This document shows positions 43,566-50,984 of a DNA stretch of 64,000 bases, piece after piece. A program made the translations under genes and the position numbers. This DNA comes from Candidatus Hydrogenedentota bacterium (lineage in GTDB: Bacteria > Hydrogenedentota > Hydrogenedentia > Hydrogenedentales > CAITNO01), in the NCBI GenBank assembly GCA_903893795.1, contig CAITNO010000148.1, positions 62,001 through 126,000 on the forward strand, given 5' to 3'. Below the pieces are notes generated by a model, which saw nothing but the letters and a program-made list of their open reading frames with translations, was not told where the DNA came from and made no database searches. Position 1 is the stretch's first letter; each line of letters starts with the position of its first letter.

Positions 43566-43835
43566 ATGAAAAAGACGTTCACATTGACCCTGCTGTTCGC
43601 GTTTGTCCTGTCCTTTGGTGTTTTCGCCGCCTTGCCGGCCCATGCCGGAGAATGCTGCGACAAGGCCGCCAAATCAGGCTGTTGTGACAAGGCCGCAAAG
43701 TCCGGTTGCTGCGACAAGGCTGGGGCGGCTGACAAGGGCGCCTGCGACAAGAGCAAGAGCGGCGAGAAAGGTGCCTGCACCAAAGACGGAAAGTGCACCA
43801 AACCGGCCGACCCGGCTCCCGCGCCTTCCAAATAG
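43566..43835 (+). CDS. small secreted Cys-Cys/Lys-rich repeat protein
   Basis: The 89-residue protein starts at ATG 43566 after GAGAGGAAAA. A Sec signal (MKKTFTLTLLFAFVLSFGVF, cleaved after AHA) precedes a low-complexity mature part of about 60 residues. It contains three CCDKA units (ECCDKAAKSG, GCCDKAAKSG, GCCDKAG) and then ACDKSKSGEKGACTKDGKC and a Pro/Ala tail. Nine cysteines in so short a protein suggest metal binding or disulfide crosslinking. The signal peptide is nearly the same as that of the Lys-rich protein at 44536, so they are related by duplication or shuffling. No known family. Confidence 0.75.
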   Translation: MKKTFTLTLLFAFVLSFGVFAALPAHAGECCDKAAKSGCCDKAAKSGCCDKAGAADKGACDKSKSGEKGACTKDGKCTKPADPAPAPSK

Positions 43836-43870
43836 CACTCGAAAATCCGACAGATTCACCCTGTACTCAG

Positions 43871-43898
43871 AGGGGCCGGTTCGCATGAACCGGCCCCT
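43871..43898 (+). terminator. hairpin after the Cys-Cys protein gene
   Basis: A perfect 12-bp stem (AGGGGCCGGTTC / GAACCGGCCCCT) with loop GCAT lies 36 bases past the stop. No U-run follows. Confidence 0.65.
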
Positions 43899-44066
43899 AC
43901 CTGTTGGAGCGCTTCCGGAAAGTTGCACCATATATTGTGCTGTGCTAGAGTATTCACTGTCGCTTTGGCCCTTTGAAAAGGCGTTCTGAAGGCAGATGCG
44001 GGCGAGATAACTTGGGCAAAATGGAACCAAGGCGGCTGGGTTGCTTCTTTTTTCCAGGGATGGTGC

Positions 44067-44456
44067 ATGAAACGGAATGGTACAGACTGGGTGTCGCGCG
44101 GACTTCTTGCCACGCTGATGTTCCTCGGTATAACCATGTTCATCCCCCCTGCGGGAGCCCTGTCGCCGGCTGACGGCGGCAATGTCGAGGAGGGCATCAA
44201 TGCCCCGGTCGCCGTGCCAGTCTTCGCGTCCCCCCTTGCGTCGATTGACTGGGAATCCCTCAACGTCGTCGACCTGTGCGAACCGGTTTTGGATGACAGC
44301 TCGCAGGACAGCATGGATGATTTCCATATGCCGTCCCAGTGGGTGGAACATTCGCCGTTCTGTCCTGAATTCAGCCGTGCCGCCCGGCGCGTTTTGGAGC
44401 ACTCGGTAGAAACAGCCCTCTCCATGCAAATGGTCTGCTGCGTCTGGCGCTGTTGA
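44067..44456 (+). CDS. small secreted protein of unknown function
   Basis: The 129-residue frame starts at ATG 44067, with AGGGATGG shortly upstream. A signal peptide is visible (GLLATLMFLGITMFIPPAGA). The mature part is acidic in the middle (VLDDSSQDSMDD) and has Cys residues in DLCEPV, SPFCPEF and a final CCVWRC. I do not recognise it. Lying between two secreted Cys- or Lys-rich proteins on the same strand, it may belong to the same set, but a shorter frame by chance is not excluded. Confidence 0.45.
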   Translation: MKRNGTDWVSRGLLATLMFLGITMFIPPAGALSPADGGNVEEGINAPVAVPVFASPLASIDWESLNVVDLCEPVLDDSSQDSMDDFHMPSQWVEHSPFCPEFSRAARRVLEHSVETALSMQMVCCVWRC

Positions 44457-44535
44457 ACCACGAATTCGCGTCTCGTCGTCCCCCTCATCATTACAGGCAA
44501 TTCCACAGGCTCATTTCAGCACAGGAGATTTACAC

Positions 44536-44871
44536 ATGAGAAAGTCGCTTATTCTAACCGTTCTGTTCGCGTTCGTGATGTCATTCGGCGTGTTGGCCGC
44601 TTTTCCCGAGCATGCTTCGGCGGCGGCTGACAAGTCCGCCAAGGCAAAAACGTCAAAGTCCGCCCACGCCAAGACCGGCAAAGCGTCCCCCAAGTCCGTA
44701 GGCCACAAGAAGGCTTCCAAAGGTGCCAAGAGCGCCAAGGGTGCCAAGGGCGCCAAAGGTGGCAAGCACAAGAAGGGCTCCAAGAAGGGAAAGTCCTCCA
44801 AGAACGGCAAGGCGAAAGCTTCCAAGGGCAAGAAGTCGGGCAAGAAAAAGAGCAAGAAGACCGCAAAGTAA
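44536..44871 (+). CDS. small secreted Lys/Ala/Ser-rich basic protein
   Basis: The 111-residue protein starts at ATG 44536 after a CAGGAGA site. Its signal peptide (MRKSLILTVLFAFVMSFGVL, ending ASA) resembles that of the Cys-Cys protein. The mature part is strongly basic low-complexity sequence in which Lys, Ala, Ser and Gly dominate (for example SAKGAKGAKGGKHKKGSKKG). It looks like a histone H1 tail but carries an export signal. It could bind DNA, anionic polysaccharide or the cell wall outside the cytoplasm. No domain is recognisable. A GC-rich hairpin with a T-run follows. Confidence 0.75.
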   Translation: MRKSLILTVLFAFVMSFGVLAAFPEHASAAADKSAKAKTSKSAHAKTGKASPKSVGHKKASKGAKSAKGAKGAKGGKHKKGSKKGKSSKNGKAKASKGKKSGKKKSKKTAK

Positions 44872-44900
44872 GCAGCATCCAACGACAATGATGAATATTG

Positions 44901-44927
44901 GGCCGGTCCCGTGGGGCCGGCCATTTT
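44901..44927 (+). terminator. intrinsic terminator after the Lys-rich protein gene
   Basis: GGCCGGTCCC and GGGGCCGGCC form a 10-bp stem (one G-U pair) followed by ATTTTCTT. It lies 30 bases after the stop. Confidence 0.75.
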
Positions 44928-45037
44928 CTTGGCCCTTAACCGGCGGCACCCTTGTTGATGCCGCCGTGTTTCTTGCGGTCCGGCGCGCCAATGCGTATCC
45001 TTAACACTTCGGCGGATTTGGCCGCCGATTTGGGGAT

Positions 45038-47191
45038 GTGCCCGTGATTGTTCCATTTTATTTGGTGAGCCTCGGTCTCGCCGGCGGACTTGTCGGTGTG
45101 TGGGTACGGCGCATGCTTGCCGCCGCCGGATTGGTGTCGGGATTTCATTCCGGTCTGCTGACGGTGGCGTCGGTAGCGATGGCCTATGCGGGCCTAGAAC
45201 TGGCCTACATGGCCCTGGTGCGCCTGCTCAAGCCCACCCGTTCGCCCCTGCCGCTTCTGTGCGACATGGTGGCCCAGGCGACCGCCCTGCTGATGGTGCC
45301 TTGGCTGGTGGGAATCGCCGTGCCCTGGCCCGTCGCCGCGCTGCACAAATATGAGGCGCTGCTGTATTTGGCTGCCTTCGTCGTGCCGCATACCTTCCTG
45401 AAACTGGTTGTTTTCTTTGGCGCGCTGCAGTCCCGCCCCGCCTCGCCCCTGCCCGCGCTGGGCTACTTTGCGGCTTCGGCCGCCGCGCTGCTGGGGGCCT
45501 TTGCGGCGCAGCAGCAGCTAGCCTCCGCCGCGCTGCGCAACACCATGGTTCCCGCGGGCGCCGAAACGGCGATGCGTGCGGGCACCACATGGGCCCCCGC
45601 CCGCGACCTGCGCGAGGGCCTCGCCGCCCATGTGCCCTTTGCCGGTCCGCACGGCAACGGTGACCTTGTGCTGTACCTGTCCCAGCCCGAGGATGACCCT
45701 GCACGGCTCGAAACGGCTTTTGTCAGTCTGGCTTTTGGCGGCAAGTCCGACACCTTTGAAGGACAGGTCACGCTTGCCGACGGGCAGTGGGCCGAATTTC
45801 GCGTTCCCGCCGACAGGCTCCCCGACAAGTGCGACGCGGTGGAACTGCTGTGGAGCGCCCGGCCAGGCCAGGCCTGGCTGACCAAAGTAGGCCTGCGCCC
45901 CGTGAATGCCACCGAGCGGCGGCTCGCGGTGTCCGGGCCATGGTTCATTGACCGGCCCGCCGCGGCGAAAAAGAGGCCGGTGCTGGTTATCGCACTGGAC
46001 GGGCTGCGCTCGGAGAACATGAGCCTATTTGGCTACAGTCGTGAAACGACCCCGGCGCTCAAGGCACGGGCGGTGGCCATGTCCGTATTTGACCAGGCCT
46101 ATACCCCCGCCCCTGAAACAGCCGCCGCGTGCATGTCGCTGCTGACGGGGATGAATCCGCTTCGGCACGGACATTTGGAGGGGCATATGCCCCCTGCGGA
46201 CAGCAAACCCGCCGCCTCGATCGCCGAAACGCTTCGGGCAGGCGGTTACAATACGGCCGCCTTCACCGACGGCCGCGGTGTCGACGGGGAAGACCTGGTG
46301 CAGGGCTCGGGCTTTGAACGAGGCTTCTTGCAGTTCGATGACGCCGCGCCCATGACCGCGCCGTCCCCGGTGCCCGGCTCATCGGCCCCCCCCAAGCCAC
46401 TGCCCGGCAGTGACTCCGTCACCTTGGACAGGGCGGGAGACTGGATTGAGGCGCATTCCGGCGACCCCTGGTTTGTGTTTGTGCGTTTGCGCGAACTGCG
46501 CGCGCCCCAGCGGTTGGAACGTTATAGCGAGGGCTTTCTGGGCAAGGGCCGCGCCACCAACGCCGTCGACCTCTATGACACGGTGCTGCTCGATTTGGAC
46601 AAGCATTTGGGCGCTTTTCTGGAGCGGCTGGACACCCTGCCCGGCGGGAGCGAGGCGGTCGTTGTCATCACCTCGCCCTGGGGACCGGACTTTTCCGCGT
46701 CCGGCGGCGTCATGCAGAAGGGCGTGCTTCAATCCGGTTTGACCGAGGCGGCCCTGCGTGTGCCCCTGCTCCTGCGCATTCCCGGACAGGCGGGCAGGAG
46801 CCGCAGGGTTCCGGCCACGCTGTGCGACGTGGTTCCCACGGTGCTGCCCTTGTGCGGCCTTGCCGTGCCGCCCGGACTGGATGGGGCCGATCTGGCGCGT
46901 CAGAGCGAATTTCGGGACTGTGTTTCCATGCGGGGCAATCCGCTGGCGCTGTCCGAGCGGGCCGGACGCTGGCGCTTCACCTGGCAGTCGGGGCTGGACC
47001 CCTTCACCCTCCAAAGCACCGGCACCGAGTCCGTGCTCGAATTCATCGATGTGCTGCTCTTCCAGAACAGCCGCGCCCCCCAGAACAACTTGGGCAAAGA
47101 ACCTGAGCTGGCGCGTCAACTGCGACAGTCGCTTTCGGACTATTTGCAAAAGAGCCGCGCCGCGATTCCGCAACAACCGGCCCTAAAATAA
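45038..47191 (+). CDS. sulfatase-fold membrane protein, probably inactive
   Basis: It starts at GTG 45038 or 45044 (TGGGGA upstream). About 150 N-terminal residues form several membrane helices (VPFYLVSLGLAGGLVGVWV and ALLYLAAFVVPHTFLKLVVF). A beta domain follows, then an alkaline-phosphatase/sulfatase fold from about residue 315: PVLVIALDGLRSENMSLFGY, SLLTGMNPLRHGHLE and IAETLRAGGYNTAAF. The sulfatase nucleophile motif CxPxR is missing; TAAACM stands before SLLTG. The metal-binding DHG motif is replaced by TSPWGPD. The layout resembles LtaS or phosphoethanolamine transferases, but with the lost metal residues it is probably a pseudoenzyme. Confidence 0.7.
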   Translation: MPVIVPFYLVSLGLAGGLVGVWVRRMLAAAGLVSGFHSGLLTVASVAMAYAGLELAYMALVRLLKPTRSPLPLLCDMVAQATALLMVPWLVGIAVPWPVAALHKYEALLYLAAFVVPHTFLKLVVFFGALQSRPASPLPALGYFAASAAALLGAFAAQQQLASAALRNTMVPAGAETAMRAGTTWAPARDLREGLAAHVPFAGPHGNGDLVLYLSQPEDDPARLETAFVSLAFGGKSDTFEGQVTLADGQWAEFRVPADRLPDKCDAVELLWSARPGQAWLTKVGLRPVNATERRLAVSGPWFIDRPAAAKKRPVLVIALDGLRSENMSLFGYSRETTPALKARAVAMSVFDQAYTPAPETAAACMSLLTGMNPLRHGHLEGHMPPADSKPAASIAETLRAGGYNTAAFTDGRGVDGEDLVQGSGFERGFLQFDDAAPMTAPSPVPGSSAPPKPLPGSDSVTLDRAGDWIEAHSGDPWFVFVRLRELRAPQRLERYSEGFLGKGRATNAVDLYDTVLLDLDKHLGAFLERLDTLPGGSEAVVVITSPWGPDFSASGGVMQKGVLQSGLTEAALRVPLLLRIPGQAGRSRRVPATLCDVVPTVLPLCGLAVPPGLDGADLARQSEFRDCVSMRGNPLALSERAGRWRFTWQSGLDPFTLQSTGTESVLEFIDVLLFQNSRAPQNNLGKEPELARQLRQSLSDYLQKSRAAIPQQPALK

Positions 47192-47195
47192 TTAA

Positions 47196-47225
47196 GAGGC
47201 CTGATACGGTATCGCACCAGGCCTC
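47196..47225. terminator. hairpin downstream of the sulfatase-fold gene
   Basis: GAGGCCTG and CAGGCCTC are a perfect 8-bp stem, and the 14-base loop itself holds GATAC/GTATC. It starts 4 bases after the stop. Confidence 0.5.
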
Positions 47226-47237
47226 CGCGGAAGGAGA

Positions 47238-47255
47238 AACGCCCATCAGGGCGTT
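47238..47255. terminator. second hairpin between convergent genes
   Basis: AACGCCC-ATCA-GGGCGTT is a 7-bp stem; GAGCAACTTTATTTT follows on the plus strand. The remaining bases to 47479 hold no gene. Confidence 0.55.
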
Positions 47256-47479
47256 GAGCAACTTTATTTTACCACAACCGTTGCAAATTTGCTCAAGTCA
47301 AACACGTCATACTGACCGGCCAAGGCAGGTCCTGCTGCTTCTGCGAAACCGACAAACGGTTAAGTGTTTGCCAAGAAAAGAGATACGCATTCGTAAACTC
47401 TTCCAGAGCGGGCCTTGGAAATCTGCGCTGTCTTTGAATCTGTCGTTGCACTGCCGGGGCAACACCCGGCCGCGGAAGC

Positions 47480-48847
47480 TCAGGCAGTCAGTTCATTGAC
47501 CTTGTCACGGATAAGCTTTTCTATCTGGGCCATGCGCTTCTTCGTGTCCGCCTCGACGCGCATCACCAGTTTCGGCGCCGTGTTGGAGGCGCGGATAAGT
47601 CCCCAGCCGTCGGGGAATTCGACGCGCGCGCCGTCGATGGTCACCACGTCCAGGCCGAGTTCATCCTTGAAGTAGGCCGTTGCCTTGCGGATGACTTCAA
47701 ACTTGAGGTTGTCGGCGCAGTTGAACTCGATTTCGGGCGTGCTGAAACGCTCGGGGATGGTGGCCAGGTGCGCGCTGAGCGGTTCTTTTCCCGCCGCCAC
47801 GATTTCGAGCAGGCGCGCGCCCGAGTAAATGGCGTCGTCAAATCCGAACCAGCGGTGCTTGAAAAAGATGTGCCCGCTCATCTCGCCGGCCAGTTCGGCG
47901 TGGAGTTTTTTCATGGCCGCCTTGATGTGCGAATGGCCCGTGCGCCACATGATCGCCTTGCCGCCGTGCTTGGTGATGTCCTCGTAGAGTCCGCGTGAGC
48001 ATTTCACCTCGCCCAGAATCGTCGCGCCCGGCTTGTCCTTCAGGATGCTGCGCGCGAACAGCGCCAGCAGCCGGTCGCCCGCCAGCATGTTGCCCTTCTC
48101 GTCGCAGCCGCCGAGCCGGTCCACATCGCCGTCAAAACCGATGCCGATGTCGGCCTTGTGCTTCTTCACCTGCCGGAAGAGTTCGGTCAGGTTTTCCTTC
48201 TTGGTCGGGTCCGCGTGGTGGTTGGGGAATGCGCCGTCCACATCGCAATAGAGCGGAATGACCTCGCAGCCCAGCGCGCGGTAGATCGGCACGGCAACCA
48301 CGCCGCCCACGCCGTTGGCCGCGTCCACCACGACCTTGAGCGGACGTTTGAGCTTGATGATTCGTTTTACCGTCGCCGCGTACTTGGGCACGATGTCCAT
48401 GCGGGTGATGGTCACGGGGCCTTTCGCCTTGGGGAACACGCCCTTCGCGGCGATGCGCCCAAGCTTTTGGATTTCCTCGCCGAAGATGGTGGTCTTGCCC
48501 ACGCCCACCTTCATGCCGTTGTATTCCTTGGGATTGTGGCTGGCCGTGAGCATGAGCCCGCCGTCCACATTGAGCGTCTGCATCGCATAGTAGAGCACCG
48601 GGGTGGGCACCTCGCCGATGTCGATGACATTCATGCCGCAGGAGGTGACGCCGTCGATGACCGCGTTGGCGAAGGCCTTTCCCGAGAGCCGTCCGTCGCG
48701 GCCGATGACCACCGTGTTGACTTTGCGTTTGCCGCGCATGTAGGCGACATAGGCCTTGCCCAGCAGTTCCATGATGGACTCATCCAGGTCGCGGTCCACG
48801 ATGCCGCGGATGTCGTATTCACGGAAAATCTCGGTGTTAAGCTGCAT
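47480..48847 (-). CDS. manB: phosphomannomutase/phosphoglucomutase
   Basis: The 455-residue protein (AAGGAGA upstream of ATG 48847) is a full-length alpha-D-phosphohexomutase. It begins FREYDIRGIVDRDLDES, the classic ManB/AlgC start. The catalytic phosphoserine loop is LTASHNPKEYNGMK, the metal-binding loop is GIGFDGDVDRLGG, the sugar-binding loop is GEMSGHIFFK, and the C-terminal phosphate-binding region is RASNTAPKLVMRVEA. It interconverts mannose-1-phosphate and mannose-6-phosphate, and often glucose phosphates, feeding nucleotide-sugar synthesis. AlgC-type double specificity is possible. Confidence 0.92.
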   Translation of the reverse strand: MQLNTEIFREYDIRGIVDRDLDESIMELLGKAYVAYMRGKRKVNTVVIGRDGRLSGKAFANAVIDGVTSCGMNVIDIGEVPTPVLYYAMQTLNVDGGLMLTASHNPKEYNGMKVGVGKTTIFGEEIQKLGRIAAKGVFPKAKGPVTITRMDIVPKYAATVKRIIKLKRPLKVVVDAANGVGGVVAVPIYRALGCEVIPLYCDVDGAFPNHHADPTKKENLTELFRQVKKHKADIGIGFDGDVDRLGGCDEKGNMLAGDRLLALFARSILKDKPGATILGEVKCSRGLYEDITKHGGKAIMWRTGHSHIKAAMKKLHAELAGEMSGHIFFKHRWFGFDDAIYSGARLLEIVAAGKEPLSAHLATIPERFSTPEIEFNCADNLKFEVIRKATAYFKDELGLDVVTIDGARVEFPDGWGLIRASNTAPKLVMRVEADTKKRMAQIEKLIRDKVNELTA

Positions 48848-49003
48848 TTCCTGTTCTCCTTCGTTTGGGGGCCTCCCCTGAACGGCGGCCCATGGGAAAA
48901 AGTATACCTATCCGGTGGGGGTGTTGAAAAGGTGTATGTTGTTAACCAGCGCGGGGGCGGTGCTATTCCACCGGACGGTGATCGGCACCGGCGTTTCGGT
49001 CGC

Positions 49004-50806
49004 CTATTCCGCTCCCTTCTCGATGATGACCATCATGGCCACGTCGAGCCGGGCTATCTTCACGGTGATGCAGGCGCCGCTGTCTTCTTCTTTCGCGGTA
49101 TACTCCACCGCGCCGGACGCGATGCCTTCGTCGGCGGTGGACACCCGCACGGATTTAATCTCCTTGAACGGCACTCGCACGGTCACGCCCAGATGTTCGG
49201 CCGGGGTGACGCGGTCCTCAAAGGAGGAGAGGCGTTGAATGTGGAGGTTGTGCAGAAACACGACCGTGGTGGTGGCTGTGTCGCGGACGACGGCGCGGAC
49301 GGTCTTGGGCGCCTCCAGGGAGAGCGAGGGGTGGGGGAGTGCCTTGTGCATCGCCTTCTGCCAGTGCCTGCCGTCTCCGGCGACAAGGACGCCGCCCTTG
49401 GCCTTGAAGGTCTTGATGGCATCCTGTTCGGCGGCGTTTAACACCTTTTCGCTTTCCACCAGCGCCACACGCGCCTGTGCAAGTTTCATTGTGAACGCCT
49501 CTTCATCGGCCACTTCATACTGCACGTTGGCGGCGGTGAGCTCGTTGGCCAGCGCGGTCACGGCGCATTTCGTTTCCCTCACCCATTGGCGGAAGGGCAA
49601 ATAGAGCAGCACATCACGGCGCGCTTTGCTCGCGTTTAGAAACTCCGTGTGCGACCGCAGCCAGTCCGTGCAGGGCCGCACGGCCGCGATCATGCGCGCA
49701 CGCTGTTCCTCCGGCCAGGTGGGCCACAGCAGGTACACGGCCTGGTGCGCCGCCGCTTCCGCCATGGCCAGCCGCACCAGATGGGGCGGCGTGTGATAGT
49801 CGTTGTCCGACACCGTCACCGCCACCAGCGGCTTGCCGTGGATGATCCCCTGCAGTTGCGCATAGGTGGGCCCGCATTCGGCCGTCTTGCCGTCGGCCAT
49901 CCAGCGCGGCTGTGCGGCCATGTCTTCAATGGTGACGAAGTCCTCCTCTTTGCTCATTTCGGGAATGCTGTAACCGTAGATATGGCATTGCGAGTAGAGC
50001 ACGCCGGGGGCGTTCAGACTGTTGTTCACCGTGACCACCGCATCGGGATTGAGCGTCCGCGCATGGGCGCGCATCTCGGCGATGAAATCGCGGCCCGTTG
50101 TGCAGCGGAACCGCTTGAAATCATCGGCGCGCTCGACGGCCAGTTTGCGCAGCGCCTCCACGGCGTGGTCGGGCACGGTCGTGCCCTCCGCCGCAAGAAA
50201 GCCCGCGAACTTTTCCATGCAGAAGGGGCAGTAGCAGCCCTTTTCGTGGACCGTGGGATTGTCGAAAAAGATGCCGTCGTGGCCGGTCTCAAGCTGCATG
50301 CGCACCATGAACTTCTCATAGGCGCGCCAGTCGGGATGGTTCATGCAGGCCGGACGGTACTCGCCGCCGTACCAGGAAGGGAGCGGTTTTCCGTCACTGT
50401 CCTGCTGAAGCCAGGTGTCGGGCGTCGTGTGAAATGCCGACTTCATTTCGGGAGTCCAGTTTGCCGCGAATTTGTCGAGCCCGACGATGGAGGTGGCGCA
50501 AAGATAGCCGAGCACTGTCGGCACACCGGCCTGTTTCGCTTTCGCCGTATAGTCGCGGCTGTCCTTGAGATGGGTGGCCCAGGCCTCCGGTGCGGGAAGG
50601 CCCGTGTAGCCGTCCCCGCCCAGGCCCGTGGCATAGAGCACTGTCACGCCACAGGCCGCCGCGGCCTCCGCCTGCTGCGAGAAGCCGCCCAGATGGTCAA
50701 AGGCATGCAGCGACACGCCCACGCGCAGGTCCGGCGCGGCCTGCGCCGACAGAGCCAGCAGGGCTGCGAGAAAACCGAATACAAGGGTGCATATCCGACC
50801 AGTCAT
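49004..50806 (-). CDS. secreted TIM-barrel glycosidase-like protein
   Basis: The 600-residue protein starts at ATG 50806 (CAGGAGA upstream) with a signal peptide (TLVFGFLAALLALSAQA). The barrel looks like that of hypothetical glycosyl hydrolases related to GH42/GH29-type proteins: GVTVLYATGLGGDGYTG, TGHDGIFFDN, then GCYCPFCMEKFAGFL, a motif repeatedly seen in such secreted families. A Rossmann-like beta-galactosidase trimerisation-type domain follows (ALVESEKVLNAAEQDAIKTF) and a small beta domain ends it. It probably acts on plant or algal glycans. The product of catalysis and the substrate are unknown. Confidence 0.62.
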   Translation of the reverse strand: MTGRICTLVFGFLAALLALSAQAAPDLRVGVSLHAFDHLGGFSQQAEAAAACGVTVLYATGLGGDGYTGLPAPEAWATHLKDSRDYTAKAKQAGVPTVLGYLCATSIVGLDKFAANWTPEMKSAFHTTPDTWLQQDSDGKPLPSWYGGEYRPACMNHPDWRAYEKFMVRMQLETGHDGIFFDNPTVHEKGCYCPFCMEKFAGFLAAEGTTVPDHAVEALRKLAVERADDFKRFRCTTGRDFIAEMRAHARTLNPDAVVTVNNSLNAPGVLYSQCHIYGYSIPEMSKEEDFVTIEDMAAQPRWMADGKTAECGPTYAQLQGIIHGKPLVAVTVSDNDYHTPPHLVRLAMAEAAAHQAVYLLWPTWPEEQRARMIAAVRPCTDWLRSHTEFLNASKARRDVLLYLPFRQWVRETKCAVTALANELTAANVQYEVADEEAFTMKLAQARVALVESEKVLNAAEQDAIKTFKAKGGVLVAGDGRHWQKAMHKALPHPSLSLEAPKTVRAVVRDTATTTVVFLHNLHIQRLSSFEDRVTPAEHLGVTVRVPFKEIKSVRVSTADEGIASGAVEYTAKEEDSGACITVKIARLDVAMMVIIEKGAE

Positions 50807-50984
50807 AACATCTCTCCTGTTGCGGTGCGGCCATAATACCTTTTTGCATCCGCAGGGGAAAGTGTACCGATTTTATAGGCGGTATGGGCGGTATGAAGGC
50901 TTGATTTGAAAGACGGGCGGCACGACAATGGGGGGTAGTTGAAGCAGACAGTTCTGGAGGCCACAACCAATCTGGCAGGAGTTT

